Source of the DNA: CAYXVF01 sp964468125
GTDB lineage: Bacteria; Myxococcota; XYA12-FULL-58-9; CAYXVF01
Assembly: GCA_964468125.1 (NCBI GenBank)
Contig: CAYXVF010000004.1
Span: 43,929-107,928 of the forward strand
DNA: 64,000 bases
Direction of reading: 5' to 3'
Both the position numbers and the translations under genes were made by a program. The notes below the pieces were generated by a model. The model made no database searches and was not told the origin of the DNA. It saw only the letters and a list, made by a program, of their open reading frames with translations. This document shows, in pieces, positions 11,886 through 20,422 of this stretch; position 1 is the stretch's first letter; the number at the start of each line of letters is the position of its first letter.

Positions 11886-12036
11886 GAATATACCGAATGG
11901 AATGCTGCGACTCCGGCCAAACGTTCAAAACGTCCGCCTGCCAGTAGCGAATTACTAAGCGAAATCCCCGGAGTTTCGACGCAATTCGGCATTTTGAGTG
12001 TAGGAATTGGGATCTGTTTGGTGTAGTGGCAGGCGC

Positions 12037-13032
12037 GTGACGAGGATCAAGAACGCTGCTCGGCGCCCTAGGGCACCCCAGCGAACGACGGAACGAACCT
12101 GCTGCAGTTTTTGGGTGACGCTTCCAGCCCTCGCGTTCTCCCTGTGCGCCGCGGCCGCCACTGAGTCGCAGGCGAGCAAACCGCCGGCGGATGCTCCCGT
12201 CATCGAAGCGTCGCCCGAGCAGGGCGAGCTCAGCCAGAAGCAGATGTTCGGCGGCACCGCTGAGGAAAACGGTCGTACGTCACGGAAAGAACCGCTCCCG
12301 AAGCAACTGACCGGCGTCGGCGTCGAAGAAAAACTCGAAGCTCCCCTGCCTCTCAACTTGGAGTTCCAAAACAGTGCGGGGGAGTCGATCCGCCTTGGCG
12401 ATCTGCTCGATGGCGACAAGCCAGTGCTGCTCACCATGAACTACTCCAACTGCCCCATGCTCTGCTCGCTGATGCTGAATGGCTTGGTCGACGGCCTCGA
12501 GCAGATGCAGTGGACCGTCGGCAAGCAGTTCGAGATCATCACCGTTTCTCTCGACCCAGAAGAAACCCCGGCGCGGGCGCTCTCGAGCAAAGAGCGCTAC
12601 CTGAGCCAATATGGCCGCGACGACCCCGCGGTCGCAGCGGGGTGGCACTTCCTGGTAGGAGAAGAGAAGAATGTGCGCGCCCTCGCGGACGCCGTGGGAT
12701 TTGGCTACCGCTACAGCGAAGAGCGCCAGGAATATCTGCACGCGGCTGCTCTGATGGTGATCACCCCGGACGCGAAAGTGTCACGCTATCTCTACGGCAT
12801 CACTTACAGCCCGAAGACGGTGCGCCTGTCTCTCGCGGAGGCGAGCGACGGGAAATTCGCGAGCACGATCGATCAGCTGATCCTGTTCTGTTTCCACTAC
12901 GACGAGACCGTAGGCCGCTATGCGCCGGTCGCGCGCAACATCATGACGCTCGGTGGAGCGCTCACGGTGCTGTTGTTGGGTTTGTTTCTGGGAGGTTTCT
13001 GGATAAAGGAGGCCCAGAGATCGGAAATCTAA
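12037..13032 (+). CDS. SCO1/SenC/PrrC family copper chaperone
   Basis: Sco proteins deliver copper to, or reduce, the CuA site of cytochrome c oxidase subunit II. This protein has an N-terminal signal segment (FWVTLPALAFSLCAAAA), a thioredoxin-like domain with the copper-binding CPMLC (CxxxC) motif in the NYSNCPMLCSLM context, and a downstream His in the YLHAAALMVIT segment. A C-terminal membrane helix (ALTVLLLGLFLGGFW) gives a periplasmic, C-terminally anchored topology. I use GTG 12037; a TTG at 12007 is possible but adds unlikely residues. It lies directly before coxB, which fits the role. Confidence 0.9.
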   Translation: MTRIKNAARRPRAPQRTTERTCCSFWVTLPALAFSLCAAAATESQASKPPADAPVIEASPEQGELSQKQMFGGTAEENGRTSRKEPLPKQLTGVGVEEKLEAPLPLNLEFQNSAGESIRLGDLLDGDKPVLLTMNYSNCPMLCSLMLNGLVDGLEQMQWTVGKQFEIITVSLDPEETPARALSSKERYLSQYGRDDPAVAAGWHFLVGEEKNVRALADAVGFGYRYSEERQEYLHAAALMVITPDAKVSRYLYGITYSPKTVRLSLAEASDGKFASTIDQLILFCFHYDETVGRYAPVARNIMTLGGALTVLLLGLFLGGFWIKEAQRSEI

Positions 13033-13079
13033 AAGGTGAGAAGGGCACCTAAAGGCGAAAGGGTGACCGAGGGAAATCA

Positions 13080-14066
13080 ATGACTGTCGTAAATGCTTTG
13101 TTGAATTCGGCACTTAGCGCGACCGACGGGAGCTCGTTCTGGTTCCCGGCGCAGGCTTCAACCTCCGCTGAGACGATCGATTTCGTCTACTACTTCATCT
13201 ACTACATCTGCATCTTCTTCTTCGTCGTCATCGGCGCGGCGGTCATCTTCCTCACCCTGCGCTACCGCCGAAAGACCCGCGACGAGCTCGCCGGTCGCGC
13301 CCCGAGCCACTCCAACACGCTCGAGATCACATGGTCGGTGATTCCCGCGATCCTCTGTGTCTTCATCTTCTACTTCGGCACCGTCGGCTTCATGGACCTG
13401 CGCACCTCGCCGGACGACGCGACAGAAGTGACCGTGCGCGGTTGGAAGTGGGCCTGGGAATTTGAATACGCGAGCGGCGCCACCTCGGACGTGCTGCACG
13501 CGGTCAAAGGCCAGCCGACGAAGCTCATCATGTACTCGGATGACGTGATCCATTCCTTCTTTGTCCCTTCGTTCCGGGTGAAGCAGGACGTGGTTCCCGG
13601 ACGCTACACCACGCTCTGGTTCGAGCCGACGCTCGCCGGTGAGCATCAGGTCTACTGCACCGAATACTGCGGCACGAAGCACTCGGACATGCTCGCAACG
13701 GTCATGGTCCACGAGACTCAGGAAGAATACGACGCGGTGATGAAGGGTCTCGCGAACAAGTACGAGGGTCTCACCGCAGCGCAGTCCGGCGAGCTGCTCT
13801 ACAAGGCAAAGGGCTGCAATGCGTGCCACTCGGTCGACGGCAGCAAAGTCGTCGGCCCGACCTTCAAGGGGCTCTACGGCAAGGAGCGCAAGTTCGTCGA
13901 CGCGACCAGCGAGAACGCGGACGAAAACTACATTCGCAACTCTCTGCTCTACCCTCAGAAACAGGTCGTCGCGAACTATCCTCCGGTCATGCCCGCCTAC
14001 CAAGGCCAGCTCACCGACGACGAAGTCGGCTACATCATCGAATACATCAAATCGTTGAACGAGTGA
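13080..14066 (+). CDS. coxB: Cytochrome c oxidase subunit II with fused cytochrome c domain (caa3 type)
   Basis: Subunit II receives electrons through CuA. The 328-residue protein has two N-terminal membrane helices (about 35-60 and 85-105), a cupredoxin domain with the full CuA ligand set (H158, C193, E195, C197, H201, M204), and a C-terminal cytochrome c domain with heme site CNACH 246-250. The fused heme makes this a caa3-type oxidase, usually partnered with Alternative Complex III and fed by HiPIP or cytochrome c. ATG 13080 lies 47 bases after sco. The heme domain resembles the separate cytochrome at 11189-11812, which suggests an old duplication. Confidence 0.96.
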   Translation: MTVVNALLNSALSATDGSSFWFPAQASTSAETIDFVYYFIYYICIFFFVVIGAAVIFLTLRYRRKTRDELAGRAPSHSNTLEITWSVIPAILCVFIFYFGTVGFMDLRTSPDDATEVTVRGWKWAWEFEYASGATSDVLHAVKGQPTKLIMYSDDVIHSFFVPSFRVKQDVVPGRYTTLWFEPTLAGEHQVYCTEYCGTKHSDMLATVMVHETQEEYDAVMKGLANKYEGLTAAQSGELLYKAKGCNACHSVDGSKVVGPTFKGLYGKERKFVDATSENADENYIRNSLLYPQKQVVANYPPVMPAYQGQLTDDEVGYIIEYIKSLNE

Positions 14067-14079
14067 GGGAGCTCTAGCG

Positions 14080-15753
14080 ATGACGACTCTTGACGCCACG
14101 CTCGACCACACACCGGTCGAGCCCATTGATGAAAACTATCTGACGCACAGTCGAGGGCTGCTCTCCTGGCTCGTGACCCTCGACCACAAGCGCATCGGGG
14201 TCATGTACCTGATGGGGACGACCGCCGCTCTGATGCTCGGCGGTGTGTTCGCGCTGCTGCTGCGCACGGAGCTCCTGACGCCCGGACCGACGGTGATGGC
14301 CCACGACGCCTACAACCGGATGTTCACGCTCCACGGCGCGATCATGGTCTTCCTCTTCATCATTCCGTCGATCCCCGCCGCCATCGGTAACTTCGTTTTG
14401 CCGGTGATGCTGGGCGCGAAGGATGTCGCGTTTCCGCGGATGAACCTCGCCAGCTTCTACCTCTGGATCGGCGGCGCGATTTTCTTCCTCTGGACGATGT
14501 ACGCGAGCTCGATCGACACCGGATGGACGTTCTACACGCCCTACTCCTCGAGCACGGACACGGGCTCGCAAGGCAGCGTGATCAGCGCCACCACCGGCGT
14601 GTTCGTCCTAGGCTTCAGCTCGATTTTCACGGGACTGAACTTCATCGTCACCGTTCACAAGCTGCGACCGCCGGGCATGAGCTGGTTCAAGATGCCCCTG
14701 TTCATCTGGGCGATCTACGCGACCTCCGTGATCCAGGTCCTCGCAACCCCGGTGCTCGGAATCACGATGCTGCTCCTGATCGTGGAGCGCACCCTCGGAG
14801 TGGGTATCTTCGATCCCACCCTCGGCGGTGACCCAGTGCTGTTCCAGCACTTCTTCTGGTTCTACAGCCACCCGGCGGTTTACATCATGATCTTGCCCGG
14901 AATGGGCGTAATCTCTGAGCTGATCTCGGTGCACAGCCGCCGCTCGGTCTTCGGCTATCGCTTCATCGCTTTTTCGTCGCTCGCAATCGCGCTCATCGGA
15001 TTCTTGGTCTGGGGTCACCACATGTTCACGAGCGGTCAGTCCGCACTCGCGAGCGTGGTGTTCTCGGCGCTGACCTTCGCCGTCGCGATCCCGTCGGCGA
15101 TCAAGATCTTCAACTGGACCGCGACGCTCTATCGCGGCTCGATCGCACTCAACAGTCCGATGCTCTACGCCCTTGGCTTCTTGTTCCTCTTCTTGATCGG
15201 CGGGCTCACCGGTCTGTTCCTCGCGACCCTCGCAACCGACATTCACCTGCACGACACCTACTTCGTGGTCGCACACTTTCACTACGTGATGGTGGGTGGA
15301 ACGCTGATGGCGCTTCTCGGCGGCCTGTACCACTGGTGGCCGAAGATGTTTGGCCGGATGTACAACGAAACCTGGGGCAAGATCGGCGCGGTCCTGGTGT
15401 TCTTGGGCTTCAACTTCACCTTCTTCCCGCAGTTCGTGCTCGGTGCGCGGGGAATGCCGCGGCGCTACTTCAACTATCTGCCGGAGTTCCAAACGGGCCA
15501 CATCGCCTCCACCGCCGGCGCCTATCTGCTCGGCTTTGGCATTCTCTTCGCGTTCGCGGGCCTCGCCTGGTCTGCCTTCAAGGGCCCCAAGGCGCCTGCC
15601 AATCCCTGGGGCGCGAACACGCTCGAGTGGAAGTGCAGCTCGCCGCCGCCCTACTACAACTTCCACCACGCGCCCGAGGTCGACAACCCGTACGACTACT
15701 CGGGCAAGGTTTACGACGAGAAGACCGGCGGATACGTCGACGCATCGGCCTGA
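14080..15753 (+). CDS. coxA: Cytochrome c oxidase subunit I (caa3 type)
   Basis: This is the catalytic heme-copper subunit that reduces oxygen and pumps protons. It is 557 residues, normal for the family, with about twelve membrane helices. The low-spin heme ligand region reads FTLHGAIMVF. The CuB region reads FWFYSHPAVYIMILPGMG, including the His-Tyr region, and WGHHMFTSG carries the two further CuB histidines. HDTYFVVAHFHYVM carries the heme a3 ligand and the second heme a ligand. Position and composition fit an A-type oxidase. It starts 13 bases after coxB. Confidence 0.97.
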   Translation: MTTLDATLDHTPVEPIDENYLTHSRGLLSWLVTLDHKRIGVMYLMGTTAALMLGGVFALLLRTELLTPGPTVMAHDAYNRMFTLHGAIMVFLFIIPSIPAAIGNFVLPVMLGAKDVAFPRMNLASFYLWIGGAIFFLWTMYASSIDTGWTFYTPYSSSTDTGSQGSVISATTGVFVLGFSSIFTGLNFIVTVHKLRPPGMSWFKMPLFIWAIYATSVIQVLATPVLGITMLLLIVERTLGVGIFDPTLGGDPVLFQHFFWFYSHPAVYIMILPGMGVISELISVHSRRSVFGYRFIAFSSLAIALIGFLVWGHHMFTSGQSALASVVFSALTFAVAIPSAIKIFNWTATLYRGSIALNSPMLYALGFLFLFLIGGLTGLFLATLATDIHLHDTYFVVAHFHYVMVGGTLMALLGGLYHWWPKMFGRMYNETWGKIGAVLVFLGFNFTFFPQFVLGARGMPRRYFNYLPEFQTGHIASTAGAYLLGFGILFAFAGLAWSAFKGPKAPANPWGANTLEWKCSSPPPYYNFHHAPEVDNPYDYSGKVYDEKTGGYVDASA

Positions 15754-15779
15754 AAGGCCACTCTGGGGGAGAGAAGTAA

Positions 15780-16586
15780 ATGACGGCACTCGCTCACGGC
15801 GACGAGGGTCACGGCGAACACGGTCGCGACCACCACAGTCCTGACCTCGCCCACCACTTTGACTCGTACAAGCAGCAGTTTGACTCGGGCAAGCTCGGGA
15901 TCTGGCTGTTTCTGGCGCAGGAGGTGCTGTTCTTCAGCGCTCTCTTCGTCGCCTACACCCTCTACCGGGCGAACCACCCGGAGATCTTCGTCGAAGGCCA
16001 CAAGTTCCTCGACGTGAAATGGGGCGCGATCAACACGGTAGTGCTTCTGACCTCATCGCTCACCGCGGCGTGGTCGGTGCGAGCCGCCCAGCTCAATCAG
16101 CGCGGCGTGCTGATCGCGACGCTCGCGATCACCATCATGTGTGCCTTCGGCTTCTTGGGCATCAAGTACATCGAGTACAGCCACAAGATTCACGAAGGCA
16201 TTCTCTGGGGACAGTACTTCGATCCCCAGCACGGCCCGGCCCACGGGGCGGATGCAGGACATGGTGCGGAGGCCGGCGCCGCTGCAGGGCACTCGGCCGG
16301 CGCGGAAGCGGGACACGGTGCGAGCGCGGAGCCCGGAGCGGAAACCGCGAAGTACACCGGCCCGCGCTATCTCCCGAACTTCTTCAGCGTCTACTTCATG
16401 ATGACCGGCCTGCACGGCATTCACGTGATCGCCGGCATCATCGTGTACGTGTGGCTGTTGAGTCGCGCTTTGCGCGGGCACTTCAACGAGAACTACTTCG
16501 GTCCCGTCGACTACGCCGCGCTCTACTGGCACTTGGTCGACCTGGTGTGGATCTACCTCTTCCCCCTCCTCTACCTCATTCACTGA
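15780..16586 (+). CDS. coxC: Cytochrome c oxidase subunit III with a His/Gly/Ala-rich insert
   Basis: Subunit III is a membrane subunit without metal centres that stabilises the oxidase. The 268-residue protein has a His-rich N-terminus (residues 1-26), helices starting at about residue 40, and the family end FFSVYFMMTGLHGIHVI and ALYWHLVDLVWIYLFPLLYL. Unusual is a low-complexity insert at about residues 149-193 made of Gly, Ala, His and Glu with repeated AGHG/AGHS units, placed before the last helices. The insert could bind metal or be a neutral expansion. The spacing (26 bases after coxA) shows operon membership. Confidence 0.94.
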   Translation: MTALAHGDEGHGEHGRDHHSPDLAHHFDSYKQQFDSGKLGIWLFLAQEVLFFSALFVAYTLYRANHPEIFVEGHKFLDVKWGAINTVVLLTSSLTAAWSVRAAQLNQRGVLIATLAITIMCAFGFLGIKYIEYSHKIHEGILWGQYFDPQHGPAHGADAGHGAEAGAAAGHSAGAEAGHGASAEPGAETAKYTGPRYLPNFFSVYFMMTGLHGIHVIAGIIVYVWLLSRALRGHFNENYFGPVDYAALYWHLVDLVWIYLFPLLYLIH

Positions 16587-16598
16587 TCGGAGCACGCC

Positions 16599-16952
16599 AT
16601 GGGACACGGTAAAGACGAAATCGCACACGTCATGTCGCCCGCGATGCTGATCGGGGTGTTCGTCGCGTTGATCGCGCTGACGGCCCTGACCGTCGGAGTC
16701 ACTGCGGTCGACTTTGGAGCGAGCATGAACCTTGTGATCGCGATGGCGATCGCCACGGTCAAAGCGGCTCTGGTCGCCGCCTTCTTCATGCACCTGCTCT
16801 ACGACAACAAACTCAACCTGCTCATTTTCTTGGGCAGCTTCGCGTTCCTGTTCCTGTTCGTCACCTTCACCCTGATGGACAGCACGCAGACCCAACGGGA
16901 CATCGAAGCCCGCATCGCCGCGGAAGAGGCCGCAGCGGCGGAGCAAGGCTAG
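16599..16952 (+). CDS. Cytochrome c oxidase subunit IV family protein
   Basis: This small 117-residue oxidase subunit has three predicted membrane helices (about residues 18-37, 44-67 and 75-98), the usual form of the prokaryotic CyoD/CoxD-like subunit IV. The family pattern VKAALVAAFFMHLLYDNKLN is clear. The C-terminus is Ala/Glu-rich. It follows coxC by 12 bases and precedes a second subunit III-like gene by 13 bases. Confidence 0.9.
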   Translation: MGHGKDEIAHVMSPAMLIGVFVALIALTALTVGVTAVDFGASMNLVIAMAIATVKAALVAAFFMHLLYDNKLNLLIFLGSFAFLFLFVTFTLMDSTQTQRDIEARIAAEEAAAAEQG

Positions 16953-16965
16953 AGTCGCTTTCGCG

Positions 16966-17586
16966 ATGTCGGCCGAGCCCGAACGCCCACGCCTCGAGGT
17001 CGTCGATGGCGGTGCACACGAGAGCGCCTTCGAGCGGGAGGTGAGCGCAGGCCAGCTCGGTCTTTGGATCCTCCTCGCCTCGCTCGCCGTCCTCTTCGCC
17101 TCGACGGTCATCGGCTATCTCGTCGTTCGCTACCGAACCGAGGGCTGGGCGCAGGGTTTACCCGCCCTTCCCACCGGACTCTTGGTCAGCACGGGGATTA
17201 TCGTCGCCACCAGCGCCACGCTCTGGCTCGCGGTCCGCGCGGCGCGCGCGGGTGACCGACCGCGCCTCGTGCAGATGCTGTGGGCGTCCATGGGACTCGC
17301 CCTCACCTTCTTGGTCGCGCAGGCGATCAACTGGCTCGAAATGGTGGGGGCGGACATGCCGCCGGACGTCGCGAACCTCTACGCCTTCACCTTCTATCTT
17401 CTCACCGGAACCCACGCGGCCCACGTCTTAGGCGGGCTCGTGCCGCTCGCCATTACCCTGCGCAACGCAACGCGCGGCCGCTACGATGAAAAACACCACG
17501 AGGGTGTGAGTCTCACGGCGCAATACTGGCACTTCCTGGACGTCGTGTGGCTCGTCCTCTTGGGCGTGATGTACGGCACGACCTGA
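16966..17586 (+). CDS. Second cytochrome c oxidase subunit III-like protein
   Basis: This 206-residue protein belongs to the heme-copper oxidase subunit III family, shorter than CoxC at 15780. It has five membrane segments, and the family signatures YLLTGTHAAHVLGGL and SLTAQYWHFLDVVWLVLLGVMY match the end of CoxC. Paired long and short subunit III genes occur in several caa3 operons. It is the last gene of the respiratory run, and the bchF remnant lies just downstream on the other strand. Whether it replaces CoxC or is an assembly factor cannot be told from sequence. Confidence 0.87.
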   Translation: MSAEPERPRLEVVDGGAHESAFEREVSAGQLGLWILLASLAVLFASTVIGYLVVRYRTEGWAQGLPALPTGLLVSTGIIVATSATLWLAVRAARAGDRPRLVQMLWASMGLALTFLVAQAINWLEMVGADMPPDVANLYAFTFYLLTGTHAAHVLGGLVPLAITLRNATRGRYDEKHHEGVSLTAQYWHFLDVVWLVLLGVMYGTT

Positions 17587-17629
17587 GTTCTTGCCTGTCA
17601 TGGGAAAGACCTAGCCCGGGCCTTAGACC

Positions 17630-17659
17630 TGGTGCTAGCCCGTGCTTTGGTGCTAGCCC
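17630..17659. repeat. Two direct copies of a 12-base CTAG-containing repeat
   Basis: TGGTGCTAGCCC occurs at 17630-17641 and again at 17648-17659, a period of 18 bases. A partial GGGC/CTAG copy lies just upstream (CTAGCCCGGGCC near 17611). The repeats sit exactly where the bchF homology stops, so they may mark the deletion or rearrangement point that truncated bchF. Confidence 0.7.
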
Positions 17660-17957
17660 CGACAACCGCCATGCTGAACACGTCTTCCCAGAAGAAGGGC
17701 TTACCGAACAGATAAACGCCGAAAACGACCTTCTCCCAGATCGTGTTCAAGCCGCTCATCGTTTATTTGATCATGATCACGGGATCGATCGAGGCGGTCG
17801 CGGCAGTGTACAGCTCGCCTGTCACCAGGTAGGCCAACACCAGACCTAGACTCACCAAGAAGACGAGAAACTGTACCGGCGCGAGAATGCCTTGAACGAG
17901 GGTCCAGCGGGTTTCATCGCGCTTTCGCCGTTGCTCGGCGGTGTGTAGAAGAGCACC
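17658..17957 (-). pseudogene. bchF: Decayed bchF (3-vinyl bacteriochlorophyllide hydratase)
   Basis: BchF hydrates the 3-vinyl group during bacteriochlorophyll a synthesis. On the minus strand one frame reads LLHTAEQRRKRDETRW, then QGILAPVQFLVFLVSLGLVL, then TGELYTAATAS, a clear BchF N-terminal half. It meets an in-frame TAA at 17763-17765. After the stop the same frame resumes as IWEKVVFGVYLF and GKPFFWEDVFSM, again BchF, and then dissolves into non-homologous sequence near 17658. No ATG, GTG or TTG start is available in the homologous frame; a GTG just upstream is out of frame by one. About 60 C-terminal residues of a normal protein are absent. The recognition is from memory of the family. 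Confidence 0.8.
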
Positions 17958-17990
17958 TATCTGTACTTAGAAAAGGCTCCAGGGGAGAAA

Positions 17991-18037
17991 GTGTCAAGTA
18001 CAATTGACGTCTGGACTTCTTTACACTAGGGAGTGTA
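17991..18037. promoter_or_regulatory. Candidate PpsR-type operator cluster before aerR
   Basis: This segment carries TGTCAAGTACAATTGACG (TGT-N12-ACG, one base from the PpsR/CrtJ pattern TGT-N12-ACA) at 17992-18009. A perfect TACACT-N4-AGTGTA palindrome follows at 18022-18037. The same ACACT-N4-AGTGT core occurs before bchC (42002-42015). It lies between the divergent bchF remnant and aerR, so it could control both. This is inference from motif and context only. Confidence 0.55.
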
Positions 18038-18171
18038 GGTGTAGAAAGGGAGAGGAAAGGCGCTTAGGAATCAACTTGAGGCTCTCGACGACACGTGATT
18101 GGGTTGACCCGCTTTCAACTGCGCGCAGCGGACGCAGTAGGGGCCGAAGCGCACGCAATACGGGGGACAAT

Positions 18172-19005
18172 ATGTCGTCGAGCAGCACGGGCTCGGAGGA
18201 GCGCGAACGCCAACGTCAGGAGCTCACGCGCACGATCCAGGCGGAAATCATTCCGAGACTCATGCTCGCCCACCGGGTCGAGCCACCGCCGCGAGTCGTT
18301 CCCCGCAATGAAGTCGCCCCGAGCGACCACTTGGACGTAGATGCGTTTGCAAAGCGCCTACGTGAGCCATCCCTCGCCGGGGCGCTCGCGCAGGTCGCCG
18401 AGCTGCGAGCAAATGGACTGGACTTGGAGTCCCTCTTTCTCGACCTCCTGGCTCCCGCCGCCCACCTCTTGGGTGCGCAGTGGGAGCTCGACGAGGCCAG
18501 CTTCACCGACGTGACGGTGGGGCTCACGCACCTGCAGCACGTGGTGCGCGAGCTGGCCCCCGCATTCGAGCTCGAAGGTCATTTCCCCGGCATCGGCCAC
18601 CGCGCGGTCTTAGCCCCCGCGCCGGGCGATCAGCACGTATTTGGACTCATCCTCCTCGAGGAATTCTTCCGTCGAGCGGGTTGGGACGTGCTGGGCGCCG
18701 CGGCCTCCGAGGAAGTCGATCTCGTCGAGCTCGTCCGCGAGGACTACGTCGCATTGGTAGGTTTCAGTGTCGCCGATCCACGATCGATTCCCGCCCTCGG
18801 AACCCTCATCGGGGAGCTGCGGGCAAAATCGGTCAACCGAGATCTGCTCGTAATGGTCGGCGGACACTGTGTGTTGGAGGACCCTACTCTCGTCGAAACT
18901 CTGGGTGCGGACGAAACCGGACGCACCGCTTTGGACGCAGTGAACAATGCGAACCGGCGCCTCGCCGAAATCGCATTGATGGCCACTGCGTCGAGTGAGG
19001 TCTGA
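18172..19005 (+). CDS. aerR: AerR-like cobalamin-binding-domain antirepressor
   Basis: AerR-type proteins bind a cobalamin and modulate the repressor PpsR/CrtJ in response to light and redox. The 277-residue product has a helical B12-binding cap (AAHLLGAQWELDEASFTDVT, the usual W-x-x-D pattern) and a Rossmann-like B12 domain. The latter contains the FSVADPRSIPALGTLI segment and a VMVGGHCVL turn. I start at ATG 18172, preceded by GGGGGA; upstream in-frame residues look non-coding. The gene overlaps or abuts ppsR, the usual aerR-ppsR arrangement in purple bacterial clusters. Binding of heme instead of cobalamin cannot be excluded. Confidence 0.85.
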   Translation: MSSSSTGSEERERQRQELTRTIQAEIIPRLMLAHRVEPPPRVVPRNEVAPSDHLDVDAFAKRLREPSLAGALAQVAELRANGLDLESLFLDLLAPAAHLLGAQWELDEASFTDVTVGLTHLQHVVRELAPAFELEGHFPGIGHRAVLAPAPGDQHVFGLILLEEFFRRAGWDVLGAAASEEVDLVELVREDYVALVGFSVADPRSIPALGTLIGELRAKSVNRDLLVMVGGHCVLEDPTLVETLGADETGRTALDAVNNANRRLAEIALMATASSEV

Positions 19006-19009
19006 CGCC

Positions 19010-20422
19010 GTGCACGGAATGCTCTCCGAAGAGTCCTTGGGAGCCCTCGACCTCAAGGTCGTCGCGGAGGTCATTTCTGCGTCCACCGACATCGCTTTGA
19101 TCCTAGAGCCGGACGGCGTCATTCACGACGTCTCGATCCATCCGTCACACCGGAACGATCCCCGCTTTCGAGGGTGGGTGGGGCAGCCGTGGATCGAAAC
19201 CGTCGCGAACGACAGTCGCCCGAAGGTGGAAGCGCTTCTCAGGGAGGTAAAAGACGACGAGCACGTCCGCTCCCGGGAGATCAATCACCGCTACGAGGGG
19301 CTGGATGATTTCCCTGTCCGCTATTCAGCGATGGCCCTCGGCAAGGATGGGCAAATCCTAGCGATCGGCCGCGAGCTCGGCACCGTTGCGAACCTTCAGC
19401 AGCAGCTCCTGAACGCCCAGCAAGCGATGGAGCGCGAGTATGCGCGCCTTCGCAGCGCCGAGACGCGCTACCGTTTGCTCTTCCAGATCTCTTCGGAGGC
19501 GGTGCTGATCGTCGATGCCTCCAACCTCCGGATCGCCGAGGCGAATCCCGCCGCGCTCGAGCTCGCTACACGAGGCCGGGAGCGCGTCGACGGCCGCGCC
19601 CTTTCCCAGGTGTTCGACGCGAGCAGTGTGGAGCTCGTCACCGAGCTCTTGAAGAGCACGCGGACGAGCCGCACCGGGAGCGCGCCGGAGCTCACCGCGC
19701 GCCTCGCCCGCGACCTGGAAGAGGTCTCGGTTTCAGCGACCGTCTTTCGACAGGGCGCGAGCGCCTATTACCTGCTGCGGCTCGCGCCGCTGAAGGTCGG
19801 AATCGAGCCCTCGGCGACGGAAGAAGAATCGCGCCTCTTGGAGGTCCTCGAGAGCCTTCCGGACTCCTTCGTCGTGATCAACGACGAGCGTCGCATCATG
19901 AGTGCCAATGCGGCCTTCTTCAATCTCGTTCAGGTCGCCACCGAATCGCAGGTGCTCGACCAGCCGCTCGACCGCTGGGTGGGAAGGCCTGGCGTGGACC
20001 TGAACATCATGCTCGCCAACCTGCGCGATCACGGATCGATCCGAAACTTCGCTACGGTGGTTCAGGGTGAGCTCGGGGTGACGGAGCAAGTCGAGATTTC
20101 CGCTGTCGCGGCCAAGAACGGCGAGGAGCCCTGCTACGGCTTCATCGTCCGCACGGTGCAGGGGACCGCCGCTCTCGATCCCGCGACGAGCGACTTGCCG
20201 CAATCGGTGCAGCAGCTCACCGGGTTGGTCGGCCGCGTGTCGCTCAAGGAAATCGTTCGTGAGACGACGGACGTGATCGAACGGCTCTGCATTGAAGCCG
20301 CCCTGGAGGTCAGCGGCGGCAACCGTGCCTCCGCGGCGCAAATTCTGGGCTTGAGCCGCCAGAGCCTCTACTCGAAGCTGCACCGCCATTCATTGTCGGG
20401 CCCAACCGAGGAAGACGCGTGA
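19010..20422 (+). CDS. ppsR: PpsR/CrtJ photosynthesis repressor
   Basis: PpsR represses pigment and antenna genes under aerobic or high-light conditions by binding TGT-N12-ACA sites. The protein has about 470 residues with an N-terminal PAS-like region, a Q-linker helix (ATVANLQQQLL-like, here GTVANLQQQLLNAQQAMERE), two more PAS domains, and a C-terminal Fis-type helix-turn-helix (GNRASAAQILGLSRQSLYSK). The SLKEIVRETTDVIERLCIE block before the HTH is a PpsR hallmark. Start codons in frame are GTG 18995, GTG 19010 (GAGG nine bases before) and ATG 19019; I favour 19010 or 19019. The stop overlaps the bchG start. Confidence 0.92.
   Translation: MHGMLSEESLGALDLKVVAEVISASTDIALILEPDGVIHDVSIHPSHRNDPRFRGWVGQPWIETVANDSRPKVEALLREVKDDEHVRSREINHRYEGLDDFPVRYSAMALGKDGQILAIGRELGTVANLQQQLLNAQQAMEREYARLRSAETRYRLLFQISSEAVLIVDASNLRIAEANPAALELATRGRERVDGRALSQVFDASSVELVTELLKSTRTSRTGSAPELTARLARDLEEVSVSATVFRQGASAYYLLRLAPLKVGIEPSATEEESRLLEVLESLPDSFVVINDERRIMSANAAFFNLVQVATESQVLDQPLDRWVGRPGVDLNIMLANLRDHGSIRNFATVVQGELGVTEQVEISAVAAKNGEEPCYGFIVRTVQGTAALDPATSDLPQSVQQLTGLVGRVSLKEIVRETTDVIERLCIEAALEVSGGNRASAAQILGLSRQSLYSKLHRHSLSGPTEEDA

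Noticed and set aside
12001..12040. tRNA-like GG-TGTAGTGGC string before sco
   Set aside because: No cloverleaf can be formed and there is no acceptor stem or T-loop; it is chance similarity.
17601..17630. Hairpin-like CTAG and CCCGGG sequence after the last cox gene as terminator
   Set aside because: The pairing is short and no T-run follows, so I do not call a terminator.
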